From contig FWWN02000674.1 in NCBI GenBank assembly GCA_900175165.2, positions 65,628 through 129,627 of the forward strand: a stretch of DNA of 64,000 nt. Direction: 5' to 3'. Every line of letters starts with the position of its first letter. Position 1 is the first letter of the stretch. Source of the DNA: Rhizomucor pusillus. Lineage: Eukaryota > Mucoromycota > Mucoromycetes > Mucorales > Lichtheimiaceae. Shown here piece by piece: positions 57,536 to 64,000 of this stretch. Both the position numbers and the translations under genes were made by a program. A model generated the notes under the pieces. That model had not been told where the DNA came from, did no database searches, and worked only from the letters and a program-made list of their open reading frames with translations.

Positions 57536-57984
57536 ATGCCAACTTTCCAGTCGAAACCGTACAATAAGAACAGCTCGTTCGATGTCCTTGCAGCAAAAGT
57601 AAAACGACGACCGCTGTTACTGTTCGGTCTGCCATTTGTGACTATCATTGTCGCGGGATCCTTTGGGTTGGCGCAATTGACGCAAACACGCTACGATCAT
57701 CGAGACATGAAGGTCAAACAGGTATGTCTTTTTCACACGTCGAAGGAAAAAACACAGCTCGAGTAATAACCTTTTTCTCTGAAAGGTTGCCAAAGAAGAG
57801 TCGCTTGGTATGGCAAAGAATCGTCGCAAGTTAAGCATACAAGAGGAATACTGGGTAAATATTATCTACATTTCCTGGTACTAGTTGCAGTCTACTGATA
57901 TTTACCACGACGCAGCGGCTGCAAGCAAAAACGGACGAGGATTGGGAGCAAGTGCGAATCGAACGACCACCCGGAGTGGAGTAA
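57536..57984 (+). CDS. COX16: Cytochrome c oxidase assembly protein Cox16
   Basis: Three exons, about 107 residues. It starts MPTFQSKPYNKNSSFDVLAA, has one membrane helix (LLLFGLPFVTIIVAGSFGLA), then the conserved RYDHRDMKV and after an in-phase join VAKEESLGMAKNRRKLSIQE, EEYW and RLQAKTDEDWEQVRIERPP. This is the standard Cox16 pattern including the E-E-Y-x-R-L block. Cox16 acts in the inner mitochondrial membrane in Cox1/Cox2 assembly. The end of the gene (57984) converges with the glutaredoxin gene 111 bases on. Confidence 0.93.
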
Positions 57985-58095
57985 CAATTGTGTAATAATA
58001 GATGTGTATATACCCCAAATGATTTTAATGATATTATTGTTATTATTGTTGAATGAAAAAAGGAAAAAGAAGCAGAAGAAAAAAAAATACAACGA

Positions 58096-59042
58096 TCATG
58101 CAGCTTGGTTAGCCTCTTGGATCAGTTCAGCCAACTCTCCCGATGCAGCGAGCTCCTTGACGATATCGAGACCGCCGATCAACTCGCCCTTGATGTACAT
58201 TTGCGGATAAGTAGGCCAGTTCGAATATGCCTTCAAACCTGCAACGACAACGTCAGCAACTTGTAAGTATTTACAAACTTTAATGTACGTACCTTGGCGC
58301 ACATCCTCATCGGACAAGATGTTGAAAGAGCTGTATTTAACTTGACGTTCGTTCAAAATTTCAAGCAACTGACGGGTGAATCCACATCGAGGCTGGAGAA
58401 GTGGGTTCATTTAATATTTACGTGAAAGAGAAGTGTGTGTGAGTGTGTGTGCACATATACGTACCTGCTGTGGAGTGCCCTTGATAAATAACATGACGGG
58501 AGCGCTGTTGATAAGCTCCTTGAGGCGGGTATTCAAGTCCTTTGCAGATTTGACATTGTTTTCGAGACCAGGTTTACCAGCAGCAGCAGCATTGGAGACG
58601 CTCTTTGCATGCTTTCCAACTGCATTTGCTAGCTCAGCAGCCTTTGCGCCCTCGACACGTTCAACTTCTTTGCCATTCTACACCGTGATACGCCAGTCAG
58701 CCACTTATCGCCCGCCTTGCATCCACTCTGATTTACCTTTAGGATAATGAATAAAGGAACCGCATCAATCTCAAACTGCTCAGAGATATCGGCAAAGTTA
58801 TCGGCTTCAATCTAGATATTAGTATTAGTCTTTCTGTCCACCTTGACAATTGCTGGTAGCTTATTAATCACCTTCAAGAATGTCAAGGAAGAAAACTTTG
58901 TCGCCAATTCTGCGTAAACGTCGTTCATTTGCAGGCATGGCTCTGCCCAGGGTGCCCAAAAGTTGAGCACGGTGACAGAATCCTTCTTTGCTGTAAGATC
59001 AGCGAATTGAGCGTCGCTGGTAATGTCTATGAGGTTTGCCAT
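58096..59042 (-). CDS. Monothiol glutaredoxin Grx3/Grx4 (CGFT site)
   Basis: Four exons. The N-terminal half is a thioredoxin-like domain: [20 protein letters not shown] with a single Cys, and VPLFIILK. A linker follows (about 40 residues, Ala/Lys-rich), then the glutaredoxin domain [13 protein letters not shown] joined in phase to [35 protein letters not shown] and [15 protein letters not shown]. In nearly all members the active site is CGFS; here it is CGFT. The remaining GSH-binding residues (K in IKGTP, TYPQ-like, GGLDI) are as usual. Grx3/4 proteins bind a bridging Fe-S cluster and regulate iron sensing in fungi. The start at 59042 gives [13 protein letters not shown]. Confidence 0.92.
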
Positions 59043-59361
59043 GTCTAACAAGGATCGAAAAAGTAGTGGATGGTATAGCTGGGCGGGATCTCCCCGCAAA
59101 GCTGGATGGCTGAAGTATTATTTTCATCAGTGGATTTTTGATTGGAGCGATCTTTGCTCACCTTTGATGCAGAGTTTGATATTTCCTTCCTTATAACCGG
59201 TACAATGCAGAAATCAAGCAACGGATGTATAAGTTGATGGTGTGCACGAGAGCAGACAGGAAATTTCGATAGATTTTAGAATACAACGGAAAAGCAAAGT
59301 TAACGTAAAAGACACCGTACACGAAAAAAGTTTTTACAGATACTATATACAAAAGTATAGC
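59043..59361. other. Short intergenic region
   Basis: 319 bases between two minus-strand genes, holding the glutaredoxin promoter and leader and the 3' UTR of the next gene. No feature recognised. Confidence 0.45.
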
Positions 59362-61113
59362 TTATACTGGATTTGTTCGCCGTCGTCGTTTAAAGGAAGA
59401 TCCTTCTTCTTCTAAATCTCCTGGTAGATTCAAGTTATGTGTATTAATAGGCTGCTTCTCGCACTGCAAACTTCACTGTTGATGACCTACCACTATCTCC
59501 TCTGTATCTGGAGCGTTTTTCGCGATATCTTCTGTCTGGGTCATAAATCTCAATCCAAAACGGGTTTGTTTTCAAGGAGCCATCGGGACCACTGGCACAA
59601 ACCAAACTGAATTAGCTCGAATATCTAACATCGCATGTAGCTGGTATACTTACGGCACATGCTCTGTCCGACGCAGTTTTACGTGGGGTATTTGCTGTAC
59701 TATCTCGCGCATGACGCCAATGTGCTTCTTATCCGGTGCATTTGGTGGCTCCTAAAGTCTCTTTGTCAGACGACGCTTGAAGACTGACATGCTAAAAATT
59801 AGACTTACCCGGTTCGTCTGCTGCTGCTGATGCCCTCGGTAAACATCCCGTATAAAAGTAGAAGACGGAAGTACACGCACTGCTCCCTGCAAATTGTGTG
59901 GCCGTATAGGCAAGGCTGCTGCTGGTTTTGTGATGCGATTAGGTCTAGGGGAACGCTGGGGTGATGAAGGACGAATAGGCGATTTGGAGGGTGGAGACGG
60001 TAAAGAGCTATTATCTCTGAACGGTACAGACATACGGGTATGTGATGGATTGGGGCTGGCTGGCAAGCCCTGTGATGGAGGAGGAGGAGGTAGAGGTATA
60101 GGTGACGGTGCCGAGGGCTTCGTGATGGATTTCAAAGATTCTCTGTATCCAGCAACCTAGAAATCTGAATTAGTTTTTTTACTCCATAACAGCAACGTTG
60201 CTTGCAGTGCTTGCCTCTTTTTGCAAATGCATTATTTGTCTTTCCAAGCGAGCCACGCGCTCATCGTAATCTGGATTTACGGCTTCTCCAGAAGAAGATG
60301 GCACACTGTTTGTTTTTGCCACGTTACGTTCTTGCTTTTTCGGACTAGGTGTAGGTGATGTCTGCAATACCGGCTCTTGCACCGCGGTACCAAACGACCC
60401 TGAGGTATCATTCTCATCAGAGAAACTTTCCGCAGTTGCAAAAGATGTCCGGCTTCTTTCAAGTGGTCGTGGTTCTGCTGCTTTTTGCAGTTGCTGCTCC
60501 TCTTGCTCTGCTTGAGTAGCTTCTTCCGCCTCACTCCGCAACCTATCCAGCATTGTGCTTAATTCTTGAATTCGTTGCAGCCTGCTAGAGTGACTTCGTC
60601 TCCGTGGATCACGACTGCGGGATATAGACGATTGGGAAATCGAGGATCGGGTGCTTTGTCTTGAATGTTTACCACCTTTTCCACCTCGGATGTCAGCCAA
60701 CTCTAGGACGCTACATTTGTTGAATGCAACTACTTACTATTCGAATAGCTGGACCAGTACTGATCCAGCGTAGGTGTCAACGGCGGTGAACTGATTTGAG
60801 AATATCCCTCGTCTACGCGCTGCTCAAAAGATTAAACTTTTATGCAATATATCAACCGTCTCTTTCCACAACATACCGAGGCGACCGTGACTTGAACGTT
60901 GGATGCATTAGGGGGCGATCGGAAACCCATACTTCCAAAGAAGCGCTCGAATTCAGAGTTTGCATAACTGACCGTTCTCTTGACCGTCGTAGCGACGCTG
61001 TCCCAGAATGAGGGTGATTGACGCGCAGAGTCGATTGCACCGTTAGAGTCGCTGTCCTCCGCTCTGAGTGTCTTTGAGGACGGCTGCCATCCAAAGCCGT
61101 CTGCCATGTTCAT
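59362..61113 (-). CDS. Uncharacterised Pro-rich coiled-coil protein
   Basis: Six exons or so. Starting at MNMADGFGWQPSSK, it has FWDSVATTVKRTVSYANSEF (an amphipathic helix), a Ser/Arg-rich block (SRSRDPRRRSHSSR), a coiled coil (RLQRIQELSTMLDRLRSEAE and DYDERVARLERQIMHLQKEA), a polyproline segment (PIPLPPPPPSQGLPASP), and a C-terminal block GPDGSLKTNPFWIEIYDPD with RRYREKRSRYRGD. The last two parts are well formed: SGPDGS, W-x-E-I-Y-D and RYRE look conserved rather than random, but I know of no family for them. It ends in a basic run (KRRRRTNPV) that could be a nuclear signal. Exon joins near 59442-59510 and 59595-59655 keep phase. Confidence 0.6.
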
Positions 61114-61760
61114 GATGTTTACGTGCTTACAAAGAGGTGTTCTTTGTGCAGACAGCAGCGACTTGGACTTTGAAAATCTTGCAAAGAACAGGAACAAAGG
61201 GAGTCCGCTGTGGTGCTGCTTGCTGCTTTTGTGCTTGATTTTGCGGACCGCTGAATTAAACAATGTCATGATCAATATTGGTCAGCCAAAGATTCGCACT
61301 GAGGGCCCCAAAATCGTCTTGGATTGACCGCATAATGGGACAAGATTCTGTCTTCTTGATGATTGTATCTTCATATCACAGCGAAGCGCATGATTCCGAG
61401 ATATGAAAAGGTAGGATATCATACACGAATCTGCAGCAATAATTTCGACGTGAGAGCGACAAAACAATCTTTTCTTTTCAGACCGGATAGAAACAAGCTT
61501 TAGCATATCGTAGTCAAGAAGGGAAATCGTGGGTGATGATGATAGAATCATTGATTGCGCATCGCCCAGCAGTTTCCTAATATCTTAATGGACAAAGTAG
61601 AAAAGTACGACGGACACTACATCCATGGCTGAAGCTATTAAACAATTGCCAGGTCTGATAATGTATAATTTGTTTCGGTGGTTTTTCTATAGATGGGGAA
61701 ACATGGAAATAAGGGTGGATCTTGAGATGCTTGATGTATAATATACTCGATCTATGATAA
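61114..61760. other. Intergenic region
   Basis: 647 bases between two minus-strand genes. Open frames present (for example about 61282-61551) lack any coding features and are probably chance. No RNA gene or repeat is recognised. Confidence 0.45.
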
Positions 61761-63316
61761 TTACAATGCAAAATAATCCATGGGCAAACGGATAGTGGGG
61801 TTTCCGGCGCTGTATGCTTGCAACCTTTCTTCCATGATTCGCTTTGTGAAACTACTTTGTTTGCCGCAAACAGCCGGTTTCCCTGCCAAAAAGTACTCTG
61901 CTCGCATGGCTACGAGCTTGTCGATAATTCCAAGTACACTCATATCTGGTGGTCGCACCGGCGAAGTGACGGGGATGAGGTTCCAGTGGTCAGCCGGTAG
62001 CTCTTCGTAAGGAATGGGTTGATTTTCCCGTTTAAGTATAGTGAGATATACATCGAGATTGGTGTAAACGTATTTGATAGCATCGTGATGGTCCTGCTTT
62101 AACTCGCTCGGTTTAAATGACATTGATTCTGGAACTGCTTTCGAAGTGTTCAACAAATGAGGATAATCCGTCAAGAGGAACAAGCGGAGAGGTTTCTCGC
62201 TGCGACTTTCGATGTCCTTGACCTTGTTCACAAGGGATTGAGCACATGGGACCATATTCGTGACAGGCTCTAAGCGCTCCATACGCCAATGAATAGCTAC
62301 AAACGGGCTCAATTGCTCAGCAATCGCATCCGCAATCTTCGTCCAACGTTTACTGTATGACAAGGGAGTATATGCTTCAGGATTTTCAATGTAAGTAAAT
62401 CTGGCAAATGGGTTAGCAGCTTGTCACATAGCATGGCTCGGTTTCATTACTCACCGACGATCGTAAAGCAAGCTGATAACATCGAGCGGCGGAGCCTCGC
62501 CATCCCCTATGTATTCCCTCTTGCGTGCTTCATCCGACAATGCATTTAAAAGAATCTCGGTGTAGTTTCCTTCTCTCCTGCTGAAATCCTCCGGGTCGTC
62601 GAGATAAAATCGCTTTCTAGGCCAGCCTGTGTAATCCAATATGCCTTCGTAGCAATTCTTTGCCTTGTCCAAGAAATGCAGATTTTCGCTAATCTCCACG
62701 TAGACTTCTTGCGATGTAGGAGTTTCGACCTGGTTGCGCTCGGTAATCCATTTGTTGAAATCCTCTACAGTGATGAAACTAAAGTGTTCTTGATTCTGCA
62801 AAAGCCAGTCGTCATCGTAGTAAAAGCTAAACGGGTATTTGCGACAGGCGCCTAGATGAGAGCTGTGGACATTGGGTAAAACAATAGTGCGATCGAGTTT
62901 GCCCGAGAGAAAAGCGAGCTGTCGAAAGTGTTCTTGAGCCTTGGACTCTGCAAATATCCTAGTTACTCGGAATGTTTCCCCAACAAGTGAAGATTCTGTA
63001 TCTGACCTTGCTCCGTGATCGCGACCGGAAGCATAAAGCGACAGCGATCACGTCCACAATATTTTCGGTCGATCATTCTTATCCTTGATTCCTTGTCAAT
63101 CGGATCGTTTCGTTGCTGCCATTCAACTTGAAGCGTTCCATCTGGTCGCATTTCTTGATGACCTTGCGGTCGAACATATTCGAGGGTATCAAAAGTGTCA
63201 TCAACGATTGGAGGGGTATTGCGAGAAACAAAACGTCCCGAGAAATAAAAGAACAATAAAATAAAGCACAGCAGTGCGAGGTTGCGTCGCAGTGACCTTC
63301 CGTTCCATAAAGGCAT
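61761..63316 (-). CDS. O-fucosyltransferase-like type II membrane protein
   Basis: Three exons. The N-terminus MPLWNGRSLRRNLALLCFIL and following residues form a signal anchor (LALLCFILLFFYFSG) with basic residues before it, so a type II Golgi-like protein. The second exon has ESKAQEHFRQLAFLSGKLDR, TIVLPNVHSSHLGACRKYPF, the strand TIVLPN with conserved His/Arg nearby. The third exon has IADAIAEQLSPFVAIHWRME, where HWRMER fits the H-x-R-x-E/D sugar-nucleotide motif of GDP-fucose O-fucosyltransferases; then LFLLTDYPHLLN and VLGIIDKLVAMRAEYFLAGK. This order matches a POFUT-like fold. Donor sugar and acceptor are not shown by the sequence. The stop is at 61761 (PMDYFAL). Confidence 0.75.
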
Positions 63317-64000
63317 TCCCAGAATGGCGCGCAGAAAGAGAGAAGAGAAACAAAATGTTTGACAGTGAAAAAATAGGTTTGGTGACACAACCGCTTTCGG
63401 GAGCTGTCGATCTCTTTGGTTGTCGGTTGCCAAATTCGGCAATCGTGTTCGCTCTTGTCGACGTCAAGACGGACAATGCGTGTATTTCTCTCTGTCACAG
63501 GAGACACACGCACATGCTCGTTGCTCGAAAACATGTAAATTATATGATTTCTCATTTAATTCCTCATTTATATCCTTAAATACAATAATCGCTACTTGTC
63601 GACTAGTCATCGGTTTTGGAGCTAATGCCTTTTACCACAGCAGACTAAACTACGTAAGGAACAACTAGTACTATGCAGTTCGATCTAATGTATCGAATGG
63701 TTTGCATTTCAAGCAGCAGAAATTTGAGCTTATGATATTTCACAACAAGGACAAAGGTCCCCGTAAAATCGCCAGCAGAGTATTGCTATTAGAAGTACTG
63801 TATACGTACATTACGTCTATGCACATACTTAGTAGTTCGACATATGTCGAGTGTAACTCTCAGAAAAAGCAGGACACAAAGTGTTATGCATTAAGTACCG
63901 CGTGGTTGAACAAGTAGTTGGTGAAGAAGAAGATTAATGGTTGCTTGTTACATGTTCGGGACTACATAATGGAATCTGGGGCGCATGCAAGTTTTCAAAG
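63317..64000. other. Right-end flank
   Basis: 684 bases at the window edge, containing the promoter of the fucosyltransferase-like gene. I find no supportable gene. A short frame from about 63702 lacks codon support. Confidence 0.45.

Overview
The window is nuclear DNA of an early-diverging fungus, most likely Mucoromycota. Genes are closely packed on both strands and most are broken by short GT-AG introns of about 50 to 110 bases. Coding regions carry many CAG/CAA (Gln) tracts. The set is that of a filamentous fungus (beta-tubulin, Nim1/BRSK-type kinase, PIG-U, XPF, Cox16, monothiol glutaredoxin), and a decayed repeat region has sequence that looks like families seen in Mucorales. I cannot name the genus.

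0-11 kb: an mRNA-cap scavenger decapping enzyme, divergent from an uncharacterised Gln-rich coiled-coil protein; a multi-exon gene whose N-terminus resembles the OB fold of the telomere protein TPP1; a Nim1/BRSK/Gin4-type kinase; and a zinc-finger (4CXXC_R1) plus WHIM-like chromatin protein. 11-21 kb: long-chain acyl-CoA synthetase, a TPR/metallo-beta-lactamase fusion, an unknown small protein, beta-tubulin, and a double-RING/Lon-domain protein. 21-27 kb: an Asteroid-like XPG/PIN protein divergent from the ribosome-biogenesis factor Nan1/WDR75, then a prion-like Gln/Ala-rich protein. 27-29 kb: the spliced tail of a decayed gene.

29-41 kb: ribosomal protein eS27, GPI-transamidase subunit PIG-U, a ThrE/Prm10-type membrane protein, nucleolar Nop4/RBM28, and a Sec7/PH protein whose catalytic glutamate appears to be missing. 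41-45.3 kb is the one clearly accessory stretch: broken coding fragments on both strands, frameshifts, in-frame stops and a diverged tandem repeat, with no intact gene. 45-64 kb: XPF/Rad1, G-protein gamma, a PCL/Pho80-like cyclin, a sugar transporter that seems to need a 5-base micro-exon, an OCIA-like two-helix membrane protein, an RRM protein, Cox16, a Grx3/4-type glutaredoxin with a CGFT site, an uncharacterised Pro-rich coiled-coil protein, and an O-fucosyltransferase-like type II membrane protein.

The genes are mostly independent housekeeping units, not a cluster. Several head-to-head pairs share short intergenic regions (975-1162, 15817-15923, 23336-23533, 54890-55236). The most notable single observations are the beta-tubulin residues Cys165, Tyr167 and Ala198, the candidate TPP1-like gene, and the predicted micro-exon with a GC-AG intron.
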